A stretch of DNA of 64,000 nucleotides from Lachnospiraceae bacterium (GTDB lineage Bacteria; Bacillota; Clostridia; Lachnospirales; Lachnospiraceae), in the NCBI GenBank assembly GCA_017465095.1, contig JAFTWX010000046.1, positions 30,810 to 94,809 of the forward strand, read 5' to 3'. The notes under the pieces were generated by a model. It was not told the DNA's origin, ran no database searches, and saw only the letters and a list, made by a program, of their open reading frames with translations. The translations under genes were made by a program, and so were the position numbers. Below are positions 53,767 to 63,221 of this stretch, piece after piece (the first letter of the stretch is position 1; every line of letters starts with the position of its first letter).

Positions 53767-54524
53767 GCTTCGTTTAACTCCTTCCATATTGCATTAAAAT
53801 AAGTTCCAAAATCTTTTGTATTGCGTATTTCCAGCGGTGTAAGATTCCGGCTGCGGTAAGGCAGTACGAATTCCTTTTTGACTGTAGTCGGACGGGAAGA
53901 AAGAACAAGCACACGGGAGGACAGGCTGATTGCTTCTCCGATGTCATGTGTGACAAGGACGGCTGTTTTATCTTCATTTCGGATAATCTGTCCGATATCA
54001 TTTGCTGCATTCAGACGGTTTTGATAGTCCAGAGAACTAAATGGTTCATCTAAATACAATAGCTCCGGTTTCATGGCAAGGGTTCTTATAATTGCTGCTC
54101 TCTGGCGCATTCCGCCGGATAATTCAGATGGCTTTTTGTGTATAAAAGTGGACAAGCCATACCGTTGCAAAAGTTCTTTTAGGTATGTTTCGAGTTCTGG
54201 CGTCAGGCAATGGTTGATTTCCGGACCGATGCAGATATTTTTCCATAAGTCATACCATTCAAACAGATGGTCCTGTTGTAACATATAACCATAGTGACTT
54301 TTTTCGTCGCTATTGCATGACAGTCGGACAGATCCTTCTTCAGATTTCAGCATTCCGGTCAAAAGATTGAGAAGCGTGGATTTGCCACAACCGCTCGGAC
54401 CGACGATAGAAACAAATTCTCCTTTGTATATTTTAAAGTTCATATTATGAATTACCGGAATTTCGCCCTCCGGCGTGTGATAAGAAAACGACAGGTCTTT
54501 ACATTCTAACAGCAATTCTGACAT
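53763..54524 (-). CDS. ABC transporter ATP-binding protein (SsuB/TauB-like)
   Basis: A 253-residue ATPase energising the permease that follows. Walker A is GPSGCGKSTLL, Q-loop YMLQQDHLFEW, signature LSGGMRQRAAIIR, Walker B LLYLDEPFSSLD and switch His in LVTHDIGEA. The C-terminal segment SSRPTTVKKEF is typical of the nitrate/sulfonate/taurine branch. Ribosome site is weak. It is the first gene of a two-gene operon, divergent from argH. Confidence 0.92.
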   Translation of the reverse strand: MSELLLECKDLSFSYHTPEGEIPVIHNMNFKIYKGEFVSIVGPSGCGKSTLLNLLTGMLKSEEGSVRLSCNSDEKSHYGYMLQQDHLFEWYDLWKNICIGPEINHCLTPELETYLKELLQRYGLSTFIHKKPSELSGGMRQRAAIIRTLAMKPELLYLDEPFSSLDYQNRLNAANDIGQIIRNEDKTAVLVTHDIGEAISLSSRVLVLSSRPTTVKKEFVLPYRSRNLTPLEIRNTKDFGTYFNAIWKELNEA

Positions 54525-54606
54525 AATCGGCCCCGATTCTTTTTTATTATCATATGAAAAAAGATGGAATTCGGTGTGGAATTAGATGGATTACGAGTAT
54601 ATTTTC

Positions 54607-54635
54607 TTGAACTTACCCTCTGATTGTGATAATAT
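54607..54635 (+). promoter_or_regulatory. Promoter of argH
   Basis: TTGAAC (54607-54612), 17 bp, TAATAT (54630-54635), 34 bp before the argH start. Confidence 0.6.
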
Positions 54636-54669
54636 CAAATTTAGATTTAATATGATGGAGGTACTATGT

Positions 54670-56049
54670 ATGGCTCAGTTATGGGGCGGTCGTTTTACAA
54701 AAGATACAGACCGCTTAGTATATAATTTTAATGCATCCATTTCGTTTGATCAGAAATTTTTCCATCAAGACGTGGAGGGAAGTATTGCTCATGTTGTTAT
54801 GCTGGAGAAACAGGGGATTCTCACAGCGGAGGAAAAGGATGCCATTGTAAAAGGTCTCACATCAATCCGTGAAGATGTGGATCAGGGCAAGCTTGAAATT
54901 ACCGATGAGTATGAGGATGTTCACAGTTTTGTGGAAGCGAACCTCATTTCCAGAATCGGTGATGCAGGTAAGAAGTTGCATACAGGAAGAAGCCGTAACG
55001 ATCAGGTGGCACTCGATATGAAACTTTATACGAGAGCGGAAGTGGCTGCGGTAGATGAACTGTTAAAAGAGCTTCTGACCGTTGTTCTTGACATTATGAA
55101 GGCGAATACGGAAACTTATATGCCGGGATTTACACACCTTCAGAAAGCGCAGCCGATTACGCTTGCGCATCATATGGGTGCATATTTTGAGATGTTCCGT
55201 CGTGATCGGTCCAGAATGCAGGATATTTATAAAAGAATGAATTATTGTCCGCTGGGAAGCGGAGCTCTTGCAGGAACAACGTATCCGCTGGATCGCGATT
55301 ATACGGCATCGCTCCTTGGTTTTGAAGGACCGACGTTAAACAGCATGGACTCTGTGGCAGACCGGGATTATGTGATTGAGTTTCTTTCGGCACTTTCCAC
55401 GGTGATGATGCATTTGAGCCGTTTCTGCGAAGAAATTATCATTTGGAATTCCAACGAATATCAGTTTGTTGAAATTGATGATGCTTATTCTACCGGAAGC
55501 AGTATTATGCCACAGAAAAAGAATCCGGACATCGCAGAACTAGTCCGCGGAAAAACAGGACGTGTCTACGGAGCGCTCATGTCCATTCTTACGACGATGA
55601 AGGGTATTCCGCTTGCGTACAACAAAGATATGCAGGAGGACAAAGAACTGACCTTTGATGCCATTGATACAGTAAAAGGATGTCTTGCACTGTTTACGGG
55701 CATGATTCGTACTATGAAGTTTAACGAGGATATCATGGCAGCAAGTGCTATGAACGGTTTTACCAATGCGACAGATGCAGCGGATTATCTCGTTAATCGC
55801 GGAGTTCCGTTCCGTGATGCGCACAGCATTATCGGCAAACTGGTTCTTACATGTATCGAAAAGGATAAAGCAATCCACGAGATGACCATCGAAGAACTCA
55901 AGGAAATCAGTGATGTGTTCGAACCGGATGTGTTTGATGCTGTTTCTTTGAAGACTTGTGTGGAGAAACGTCTGACCATCGGTGCACCGGGACCGGACGC
56001 AATGAATAAAGTGATTGCTCTTTGTGAGGAATATTTAAAGGAAAAGTAA
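54670..56049 (+). CDS. argH: Argininosuccinate lyase
   Basis: A 459-residue enzyme of the fumarase superfamily that splits argininosuccinate to arginine and fumarate. ATG 54670 (AQLWGGRFTKDTDRL) has GGAGG 8 bases upstream; an in-frame ATG at 54586 lies before the promoter and is rejected. Key regions: HTGRSRNDQVALDMKLY, TPGFTHLQ-type segment PGFTHLQKAQPITLAHH, and the flexible Ser loop S277/S278 in GSSIMPQKKNPD. argG is not adjacent. asd follows 62 bp downstream. Confidence 0.97.
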   Translation: MAQLWGGRFTKDTDRLVYNFNASISFDQKFFHQDVEGSIAHVVMLEKQGILTAEEKDAIVKGLTSIREDVDQGKLEITDEYEDVHSFVEANLISRIGDAGKKLHTGRSRNDQVALDMKLYTRAEVAAVDELLKELLTVVLDIMKANTETYMPGFTHLQKAQPITLAHHMGAYFEMFRRDRSRMQDIYKRMNYCPLGSGALAGTTYPLDRDYTASLLGFEGPTLNSMDSVADRDYVIEFLSALSTVMMHLSRFCEEIIIWNSNEYQFVEIDDAYSTGSSIMPQKKNPDIAELVRGKTGRVYGALMSILTTMKGIPLAYNKDMQEDKELTFDAIDTVKGCLALFTGMIRTMKFNEDIMAASAMNGFTNATDAADYLVNRGVPFRDAHSIIGKLVLTCIEKDKAIHEMTIEELKEISDVFEPDVFDAVSLKTCVEKRLTIGAPGPDAMNKVIALCEEYLKEK

Positions 56050-56054
56050 AAGTA

Positions 56055-56080
56055 AGCAAGTCCGGCGAAAGCCGGTTGCA
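56055..56080 (+). other. GNRA-capped hairpin between argH and asd
   Basis: CCGGC-GAAA-GCCGG (56062-56075) is extended by GCAA/TTGC (left arm from 56056) around a two-base bulge. No T-run follows, so it is not a normal terminator. It may set a processing or stability boundary in an argH-asd transcript. Confidence 0.45.
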
Positions 56081-56111
56081 TATAGAAAAATATACGAGGA
56101 GAAAAGAAAAA

Positions 56112-57197
56112 ATGAGTGAAAAGTTAAAAGTAGGTATTTTAGGCGGAACAGGTATGGTAGGACAGAGATTTATCTCTCTTTTGGAGAATCATCCGTGGTT
56201 TGAAGTAACAACAATTGCTGCAAGCCCGCGTTCTGCAGGTAAGACATACGAGGAAGCAGTCGGCGGAAGATGGAAAATGACAACTCCGATGCCGGAAGCA
56301 GTAAAAAAGATTGTTGTTATGAATGTAAATGAAGTGGAAGCGGTTGCTTCACAGGTTGATTTTGTGTTCTCGGCAGTTGATATGTCCAAGGATGAAATCA
56401 AAGCAATTGAAGAAGCATATGCTAAGACAGAAACTCCGGTTGTTTCTAACAACTCAGCGCACAGATGGACACCGGATGTTCCGATGATTGTTCCGGAAAT
56501 CAATGATTCACATACCGATGTAATTGCATCCCAGAAAGAGCGTCTCGGTACAACAAGAGGATTTATTGCGGTAAAACCAAACTGTTCTATCCAGAGTTAT
56601 GCACCGGTATTATATGCATGGAGAGAGTTTGAACCGTATGAAGTAGTTGCTACTACATACCAGGCGATTTCAGGTGCCGGAAAAACATTTAAAGATTGGC
56701 CGGAAATGGTAGAAAATATTATTCCGTTCATCGGCGGAGAAGAAGAGAAGAGCGAACAGGAACCGCTTCGTGTATTCGGTAAAGTAGAGAACGGTGAAAT
56801 TGTCAAAGCACAGGAGCCGAAGATTACATGTCAGTGTATCCGTGTTTCGGTATTAAACGGTCACACAGCAGCTGTGTTTGTAAAATTCAGAAAGAAACCG
56901 ACAAAAGAGCAGCTTATTGAGAAATTGGAAAGCTACAGCGGCGCTCCGCAAAAGCTTCAGCTTCCGAGTGCTCCGAAGCAGTTTATGCGCTATATGACAG
57001 AAGACAACAGACCTCAGGTTCAGCTTGATGTGGATTACGAAAACGGAATGGGTATCAATATCGGCCGTATTCGCGAAGACAGCATTTACGACTATAAGTT
57101 TGTAGGTCTTTCTCACAATACAGTACGTGGTGCTGCAGGTGGTGCGGTTCTTTGTGCAGAGCTTTTGAAAGCGAAAGGCTTTATTACGAAAAAATAA
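56112..57197 (+). CDS. asd: Aspartate-semialdehyde dehydrogenase
   Basis: A 361-residue NADP-dependent enzyme that makes aspartate semialdehyde, the branch point to lysine, threonine, methionine and diaminopimelate. ATG 56112 follows GAGGAG. The N-terminal nucleotide site is GILGGTGMVGQRF, the catalytic Cys is C158 (VKPNCSIQSY), and the substrate region is CQCIRVSVLNGHTAAVFV. Length and the NCSIQ form fit the archaeal/fungal-type branch rather than the shorter E. coli type. No lysine riboswitch is seen ahead of it. Confidence 0.95.
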   Translation: MSEKLKVGILGGTGMVGQRFISLLENHPWFEVTTIAASPRSAGKTYEEAVGGRWKMTTPMPEAVKKIVVMNVNEVEAVASQVDFVFSAVDMSKDEIKAIEEAYAKTETPVVSNNSAHRWTPDVPMIVPEINDSHTDVIASQKERLGTTRGFIAVKPNCSIQSYAPVLYAWREFEPYEVVATTYQAISGAGKTFKDWPEMVENIIPFIGGEEEKSEQEPLRVFGKVENGEIVKAQEPKITCQCIRVSVLNGHTAAVFVKFRKKPTKEQLIEKLESYSGAPQKLQLPSAPKQFMRYMTEDNRPQVQLDVDYENGMGINIGRIREDSIYDYKFVGLSHNTVRGAAGGAVLCAELLKAKGFITKK

Positions 57198-57233
57198 GCC
57201 AAAAAAATGGATTTTTAGGGTAGGGTTACAAAT

Positions 57234-58955
57234 ATGGACGAGATGCATTACCAGATTGACCTTTTGAAGGCAATGAATGAAAAATTATTGGGCAGTGAAA
57301 AGATGTTCCGCATGATTTGCGGGACATCTTCGAATGCCTTTTTATTTTACAGTTTTTCAGAAAAAAGGTTCGAAACATTGGGATGTTGGGAAAGATATTT
57401 TGAATTTGAAGTGAAAAATTCTTCTGATTTTCAAAATATTTTGAGTTGTGTGAAAGAAAAATACAGCTCTGATCTTGAAACGGCGCTTTTTTGTGAGAGA
57501 ACGGGAAAGACATCATGTTCCGCGGAATGTGAGATGGCAGACGGCTCAAAATGGGTAGAATTTGAGGTGACAATTTCCTATGACGATGATTCGAAACCAA
57601 GCGAGAAAATTGTCAGAGTACGTGACATTACGAAGGCAAAGAAGCAGACGGAAGACTTGAAATATATGGCGTATTACGATGCGCTTACCGGACTGTATAA
57701 CCGCAATTATTTTGTTCGTTTGTTGAGCGAGTGGGTGCGTAAGGCGCAGGTGGAACACACAAAAATTTCCGTCATGTGTATGCGTTTGGACGAATTTCGC
57801 AAAATCAATGATTCTATGGGAATGATAGCGGGCGATGAAGTGGTTCAGTTATTCGGCCTGTTCTTGAAAGAGTTGCAAAACGAGGATGTGATTGTCTCTC
57901 ATTTCTACGAAGATATGTTCTTTGTTTCGGTGTACGATCCGTTTGGAAATAATACGGCGGAACGTATCTTCCGAAAAATATGCGAACGCCTCGAAGATAC
58001 GTTTTATATTACATCCGGATCGGCGGAAATTAAGAGTACAATCAGTGTCGGTGTTTCGGAATATCCGGAATCGGCAAGGAATTCGTTGGAATTAATCAAC
58101 TGTGCGGAAATCGTAATGCTTCAAAAAAGCGAAAAAGGAAGAAACAGCATTGATTATTTTGAAGCTCCGATGCTTCTTGATTTTATGGAAAATATACAGC
58201 TGGAAAATCAATTGAAAGAAGCAATTGAATCGGAAGATTTTGAATTGTATTATCAGCCTCAATATGACTCCCTTTCGAATAAACTTCGTGGAGTTGAAGC
58301 GCTGATTCGTTGGCGCAAACACGACGGAAAACTGGTGAGTCCGGCGGTATTTATTCCACTGGCAGAAAAAGACGGAATGATTGTTCAAATCGGAAACTGG
58401 GTGTTGGAAGAAGGAATCCGTTCTTTTAAAAAGTGGTATGACAAATACAAATATCCGATGATGCTTTCTCTCAATATTTCCGCCATCCAGTATAAGAGAA
58501 AAGATTTTGTTCACAAATTGCTGCGTTTGCTTGAAAAATATCAGGTAAATCCGGAACTGATTGAACTTGAGATAACAGAAAGTGTTCTCATCGACGATTT
58601 TGAGTCCGTGGTGGAGAAGTTACACACACTGAAAGAATACGGAATCAAAATCTCTTTGGATGATTTCGGAACAGGATTTTCGTCCCTTTCTTATTTGAAA
58701 GGATTACCGATTGATACATTAAAAATTGATAAGTCTTTCATTGATACAGTTATCGAGGATAATTCCACAAGAGTTATTACTGAATCTATTATTGCCATGG
58801 TCAAAAAGCTTGGATGCGAAACAGTGGCAGAGGGTGTAGAAACACAGGAACAGTTTGAATATCTGAAAGGAATTAACTGTGACAATATTCAAGGTTTTCT
58901 TCTCGGAAAACCAATGCCGGCATCGGAGGTAGATAAACTTTTGGCGGCTGTTTGA
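57234..58955 (+). CDS. EAL phosphodiesterase with degenerate GGDEF domain
   Basis: A 573-residue cytosolic protein. An N-terminal PAS-like domain (about 20-135) leads to a GGDEF domain whose signature has become YEDMF (225-229), so cyclase activity is unlikely; it may still bind GTP as a regulator. The EAL domain (about 320-573) is intact: E355-A-L (GVEALIRWR), LDDFGTGFSSLSYLK and ETVAEGVET. It should degrade c-di-GMP. Only a weak AGGG precedes the ATG. It begins a run of closely spaced genes up to 63108 and could counteract the diguanylate cyclase at 35514-36812. Confidence 0.92.
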   Translation: MDEMHYQIDLLKAMNEKLLGSEKMFRMICGTSSNAFLFYSFSEKRFETLGCWERYFEFEVKNSSDFQNILSCVKEKYSSDLETALFCERTGKTSCSAECEMADGSKWVEFEVTISYDDDSKPSEKIVRVRDITKAKKQTEDLKYMAYYDALTGLYNRNYFVRLLSEWVRKAQVEHTKISVMCMRLDEFRKINDSMGMIAGDEVVQLFGLFLKELQNEDVIVSHFYEDMFFVSVYDPFGNNTAERIFRKICERLEDTFYITSGSAEIKSTISVGVSEYPESARNSLELINCAEIVMLQKSEKGRNSIDYFEAPMLLDFMENIQLENQLKEAIESEDFELYYQPQYDSLSNKLRGVEALIRWRKHDGKLVSPAVFIPLAEKDGMIVQIGNWVLEEGIRSFKKWYDKYKYPMMLSLNISAIQYKRKDFVHKLLRLLEKYQVNPELIELEITESVLIDDFESVVEKLHTLKEYGIKISLDDFGTGFSSLSYLKGLPIDTLKIDKSFIDTVIEDNSTRVITESIIAMVKKLGCETVAEGVETQEQFEYLKGINCDNIQGFLLGKPMPASEVDKLLAAV

Positions 58956-58974
58956 TTTAAAATGGGGAAACAAT

Positions 58975-60345
58975 ATGTTATTGGGTAGAGCGAAAGAATT
59001 ACAATATTTAAATACGGTCTATGAGAAGTCCGGCAGTCAGATGATTGTTGTTTACGGACAGCGGAATGTAGGAAAAACTGCGCTCTTAAATGAATTTGTT
59101 GAGGGAAAGGATGCATTTTATTACACTGCCACGCCGGCCAGTACACGCCAGCAACAGTTTCTTTTAGGAAACGTTATCCGTGAAAATCAAAAAAATATAT
59201 CCGAATATCCTGATTTTGATGAGATTTTTGAAGTTTTACAAGCGGATTCCGCCATTGGCAGCAAGAAAATATATATATTTGATGAATGGGAGCATATGAT
59301 TAAAGCGGATACTACGTTAGTGGATGCTTTAATCCGTTTGTTGCGACATGCATACAGCGAAAATGATGCGATGATTATTTTGTGCAGTTCCTCTATCGGT
59401 TTTGTCGAAAACGGTTTGGTTTCCAAAATCGGCAGAGCGGCTTTGGATATCTCCGGATTTTTGAAAGTGAAAGAATTACATTTTGTTGATGTGATTCGCC
59501 GGTTCCCGTCGCTTTCTATGGAAGAATGTGTAAAAATTTATGCTGTTTTAGGCGGTATCCCGGGGCTTTGGGACTGCTTTGATGACGGTATTTCGGTGGA
59601 AGATAATATTTGTCGTCATATATTGAAAAACGGTTGCTTTTTGAAGGAAGAAGGCGCCCGTTTTGTGAAAGAAGAGCTGCGTGAGACTTCCGTGTATTAT
59701 ACGATTCTTTCGGCACTTGCACAGGGGGATCAGAAACTGAATGATCTTTACGCTCACACAGGTTTTTCCAGGGCAAAAATCAGTGTCTATCTGAAAAATC
59801 TGATGGAACTTGAAATCGTAGAAAAAGTTTTTTCGGTGGATACACCGGGGAGAGACAGTCAGAAAAAGGGAATTTATCGAATTTCCAATTCCTATGTGCA
59901 TTTCTGGTTCCGGTTTATATACCCGCATTACGGCGATTGCCTGCGATTGTCGCCGCAGGATTTTTATAAAAAGTATATTGCGGCCGAGATGGATTCCTAC
60001 TGCGATGAGTATTTTTCTATTATATGTCGTGAATATATGATTTTGTCGGAAGGCAGAGACGCTTTGCCGATGAAATTTGAAAAGACAGGATTGTTTGTCG
60101 GCAAAAAAGGAGTAATTGACTTTGTTGGTCAAAGCAAGGACGGTAAGTTTGTTGTTGCCTTTTGTTATTATTCCAAACCGATGGTTACTTATGAGGACTA
60201 CAAAAATAATCTTGCGGTTCTCGGGCAGGCAAAAATTGATGCGGATCAGGTGTATTTGTTTGTAAACGGTCGATTTGATGAAAAGTTGACATTGGAATCC
60301 AAGGTAAAAGGAAATGTAATCTTACTAGGAATGGATGATTTGTAA
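58975..60345 (+). CDS. AAA ATPase with DUF234-like C-terminal domain
   Basis: A 456-residue ATPase of the archaeal-type ATPase_2 group. P-loop GQRNVGKTALLNEF near residue 28, Walker B IYIFDEWEHM, sensor-like ILCSSS. A winged-helix segment (LNDLYAHTGFSRAKISVYLKNL) and a DUF234-like end follow. In active DUF234 nucleases a D and an ExK are expected; here the Asp is present (GVIDFVG) but the ExK position reads FCYYSK, so nuclease activity is doubtful. It lies 19 bp after the EAL gene and 3 bp before topB, suggesting co-transcription with a DNA-topology enzyme. Function unknown. Confidence 0.82.
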   Translation: MLLGRAKELQYLNTVYEKSGSQMIVVYGQRNVGKTALLNEFVEGKDAFYYTATPASTRQQQFLLGNVIRENQKNISEYPDFDEIFEVLQADSAIGSKKIYIFDEWEHMIKADTTLVDALIRLLRHAYSENDAMIILCSSSIGFVENGLVSKIGRAALDISGFLKVKELHFVDVIRRFPSLSMEECVKIYAVLGGIPGLWDCFDDGISVEDNICRHILKNGCFLKEEGARFVKEELRETSVYYTILSALAQGDQKLNDLYAHTGFSRAKISVYLKNLMELEIVEKVFSVDTPGRDSQKKGIYRISNSYVHFWFRFIYPHYGDCLRLSPQDFYKKYIAAEMDSYCDEYFSIICREYMILSEGRDALPMKFEKTGLFVGKKGVIDFVGQSKDGKFVVAFCYYSKPMVTYEDYKNNLAVLGQAKIDADQVYLFVNGRFDEKLTLESKVKGNVILLGMDDL

Positions 60346-60348
60346 TAT

Positions 60349-62409
60349 ATGGGAAAAAGTGTATTTATTGCAGAAAAGCCCAGTGTAGCCAGAGAGTTCG
60401 CAAAGGCGCTGCAATACGACATGAAATCAAGAGACGGATATATGGAATCGGAGGAAGCTATTGTTACATGGTGCGTCGGGCATCTGGTTACCATGAGCTA
60501 CCCGGAGGCATATGATGAAAAGTGGAAGCGCTGGACGATAGAGCCATTGCCTTTCCTGCCGAAGGAATTCCGTTATGAAGTGATTGATTCTGTAAAAAAA
60601 CAATTTAAGATAGTGAGCAATATCTTAAACCGTCCGGATGTGGATGTAATCTATGTCTGCACCGACTCGGGACGTGAAGGAGAGTATATATACCGACTGG
60701 TGGAACAACAGGCAAATGTACAGGGAAAAATCCGTAAGCGAGTGTGGATCGATTCCCAGACGGAAGAAGAAATTCTGCGAGGCATCCGCGAGGCAAAGGA
60801 TTTATCTGCTTATGACAATCTATGCAGCAGTGCATATCTTCGAGCCAAAGAAGATTATCTCATGGGGATTAATTTCTCCAGAGTTCTCACGTTAAAATAC
60901 GGATATAATGTCAAAAATTTCCTTGGAGAAGACCGGGTAGTGATTTCGGTGGGCCGTGTTATGACCTGCGTGCTCGGAATGGTAGTAAACAGGGAGCGTG
61001 AAATTCGGGAATTTGTAAAGACACCGTTTTATCGCGTGATTGCGGATGCGCGGATCGGCGGCAAACAAATTGAGGCAGAATGGAAGGCTGTAGAGGGTTC
61101 AAAGTACTTCGAGTCACCGGTGTTGTACAAAGAAAACGGTTTTAAGAAAAAAGAAGATGCACAAAAACTGATTTCGGATTTGTCGGTTGAGCAACCGTTG
61201 CAGCTTAAAGTAAAAAAAGTTGAGCGTAAAAAAGAAGTAAAAAATCCGGCGCTTTTGTTCAATCTGGCGGAACTTCAAAATGAGTGTGCCAAGCTTTTTA
61301 AAATCAGTCCGGATCAGACGCTTCAGATTGCTCAGGAACTGTATGAAAAAAAGTTGACCACCTATCCGCGAACGGATGCCAGAGTGCTTTCGACGGCGGT
61401 GGCCAAAGAAATCCATAAAAACATACGCGGTCTTGCGGCGATTCCGTCCGTGGCACCATATGTAAAATACATTACAGAGAAGAAGACATACGAAGGGCTT
61501 GCGAAGACAAAGTATGTCAACGACAAACTGATTACCGACCACTATGCAATCATTCCGACCGGACAGGGGATTTCTGCGCTGCAGGGTCTGCATCCGACGT
61601 CGGCAAAGGTTTATGAGGTCATTGTACGCAGATTTCTCGGCATTTTTTGTCCGCCGGCGGTTTACCAGAAGGTCGGTTTGACGCTGACAAAGGATACAGA
61701 AAGTTTTTTTGCAAACTTTAAAGTGCTTTCCAGCGCCGGATATCAGGAATTACTACAGTACAGTTTTTCCAAGAAAACTGCGGAAAAAGAGACGGATAAA
61801 GAAAATACGGATGCCGAGAACATGGCGGATTCAAATGAAGATACAACTTGTGATGAGAATTTCCTGAATCTGCTTTCAAGTTTGAAAAAAGATGATATAA
61901 TACAGGTGGATGAATACGTTATTAAGGAAGGGGAAACCTCACCGCCGAAAAGATACAATTCCGGCTCCATGATTTTGGCTATGGAAAATGCCGGTCAGCT
62001 TATTGAGGACGAAGAGCTTCGTGCCCAGATAAAAGGAAGCGGTATCGGAACGTCGGCGACCCGTGCAGAGATACTGAAAAAATTGTTTAACAACAAGTAT
62101 CTTGCCCTGAATAAGAAAACACAGATTATTACGCCGACTCTTTTAGGCGAAAGCATATACGATGTGGTAGATTGTTCCATCAAATCACTTCTGGATCCGA
62201 AACTGACCGCCAGTTGGGAAAAAGGACTCACCCAGGTGGCAGACGGAAGTATCACATCCGAAGAGTATATGGAAAAGCTGGAAGGCTTTGTTTTACGGCG
62301 TACGGAGTATGTAAAACAGACGAATCATCAGAGTGTTTTGACGCAGAAGTTCAAACATGCGTCTCAGTTTTATAAAACAACATCAAAATCAAAGAAAAAC
62401 GGAGGGTAA
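60349..62409 (+). CDS. topB: DNA topoisomerase III (type IA)
   Basis: A 686-residue enzyme that passes and decatenates single strands. The Toprim domain has IAEKPSVAREFAKAL and the acidic motif CTDSGREGEYIYR (normally D-x-D-x-E region). The active-site Tyr is Y339 in TTYPRTDARVL. Other marks: ISVGRVMTCVLGMVV and GIGTSATRAEILKKL. An acidic, Glu/Asp-rich insert lies near residues 475-510. No C-terminal zinc fingers are visible, and it is shorter at the end than many TopB proteins. Plasmid and ICE TopB copies exist, but here surrounding genes look chromosomal. Confidence 0.94.
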   Translation: MGKSVFIAEKPSVAREFAKALQYDMKSRDGYMESEEAIVTWCVGHLVTMSYPEAYDEKWKRWTIEPLPFLPKEFRYEVIDSVKKQFKIVSNILNRPDVDVIYVCTDSGREGEYIYRLVEQQANVQGKIRKRVWIDSQTEEEILRGIREAKDLSAYDNLCSSAYLRAKEDYLMGINFSRVLTLKYGYNVKNFLGEDRVVISVGRVMTCVLGMVVNREREIREFVKTPFYRVIADARIGGKQIEAEWKAVEGSKYFESPVLYKENGFKKKEDAQKLISDLSVEQPLQLKVKKVERKKEVKNPALLFNLAELQNECAKLFKISPDQTLQIAQELYEKKLTTYPRTDARVLSTAVAKEIHKNIRGLAAIPSVAPYVKYITEKKTYEGLAKTKYVNDKLITDHYAIIPTGQGISALQGLHPTSAKVYEVIVRRFLGIFCPPAVYQKVGLTLTKDTESFFANFKVLSSAGYQELLQYSFSKKTAEKETDKENTDAENMADSNEDTTCDENFLNLLSSLKKDDIIQVDEYVIKEGETSPPKRYNSGSMILAMENAGQLIEDEELRAQIKGSGIGTSATRAEILKKLFNNKYLALNKKTQIITPTLLGESIYDVVDCSIKSLLDPKLTASWEKGLTQVADGSITSEEYMEKLEGFVLRRTEYVKQTNHQSVLTQKFKHASQFYKTTSKSKKNGG

Positions 62410-62415
62410 TTTTTT

Positions 62416-63108
62416 ATGGAATTGTTTAAAGTAGCAAAATATCTCGATGTAGAACACACAATTGCAAAATACATGTTTGACACGGTGGACAATCCGTGGG
62501 AAGTACTTCCGCAGATTAAATCTTTTATTGAGCAGCTTGGACCGATGCTTCCGGCGGAAGAGTACGAACAGCGCGGCGAAAATGTCTGGATTTCCAAGTC
62601 TGCAACAGTTGCTCCGACTGCTTACATCGGAGGTCCGTGCATCGTTGATGCCGGAACAGAGATAAGACATTGTGCATTTATCCGCGGAAGCGCTGTTATC
62701 GGTAAAAATTGTGTTATCGGTAACTCGACAGAAGTGAAGAACAGTATCATCTTCGACGAAGTACAGATTCCGCATTACAACTATGTCGGCGACAGTATTT
62801 TGGGTTACAAATCCCATTTCGGAGCCGGTGTTATTACCTCCAACATTAAAAATGACAAATCAAATGTTGAGGTTAATTTTGCACTTGGCAGAATGGATAC
62901 CAAACTCCGCAAATTCGGTGCGGTTGTCGGTGACAATGTGCAGGTTGGTTGTAATACCGTGCTGAATCCGGGTACCATTATCGGACGCAACACAAATATT
63001 TACCCGCTTTGCAACGTCAGAGGACTCGTAAATGCGGATTCCATCTACAAAACAAACGGCAAAGTGGTACAGAAAGTAAAAATCAAAAAAGATACACCGA
63101 TTTACTAA
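62416..63108 (+). CDS. Left-handed beta-helix protein, GlmU C-terminal-like acyltransferase
   Basis: A 230-residue protein with hexapeptide repeats (ATVAPTAYIGGPCIVDAGTEI; GSAVIGKNCVIGNSTEV; GAVVGDNVQVGCNTVLNPGTIIG) forming a left-handed beta helix. Proteins of this pattern are often annotated as UDP-GlcNAc pyrophosphorylase-related or nucleotidyltransferase, but the N-terminal uridylyltransferase domain is missing, so only acyl transfer or a non-enzymatic role remains. GGAGGG precedes the ATG, 6 bp after topB. The substrate is unknown; sugar or sugar-nucleotide acetylation is the best guess. Confidence 0.85.
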   Translation: MELFKVAKYLDVEHTIAKYMFDTVDNPWEVLPQIKSFIEQLGPMLPAEEYEQRGENVWISKSATVAPTAYIGGPCIVDAGTEIRHCAFIRGSAVIGKNCVIGNSTEVKNSIIFDEVQIPHYNYVGDSILGYKSHFGAGVITSNIKNDKSNVEVNFALGRMDTKLRKFGAVVGDNVQVGCNTVLNPGTIIGRNTNIYPLCNVRGLVNADSIYKTNGKVVQKVKIKKDTPIY

Positions 63109-63160
63109 AATAACTGTAGATTTTTTGTCGGAAATATGCGAAAATAGAAAAAGTGATTTT

Positions 63161-63187
63161 GACAAGATATTTATGATATCTTTTGTC
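63161..63187. promoter_or_regulatory. Inverted repeat ahead of the NifU-like gene, candidate operator
   Basis: GACAAGATAT-TTATG-ATATCTTTTGTC: the arms AAGATAT/ATATCTT pair perfectly and GAC/GTC extend them past two T residues. A TTGACA box starts two bases before it, so a protein bound here would cover the promoter. No T-run fits a terminator for the preceding gene. Confidence 0.45.
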
Positions 63188-63221
63188 ACAATATAAATTA
63201 CATTTTGAAAGGAGATTTCAC

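Noticed and set aside
56050..56111. Lysine riboswitch ahead of asd
   Set aside because: The 62-bp gap has only one small GAAA-capped hairpin, far too short for a lysine riboswitch.
60349..62409. topB as sign of an integrative element
   Set aside because: Neighbouring genes are chromosomal in type; no integrase, relaxase, conjugation gene or attachment repeat is present.
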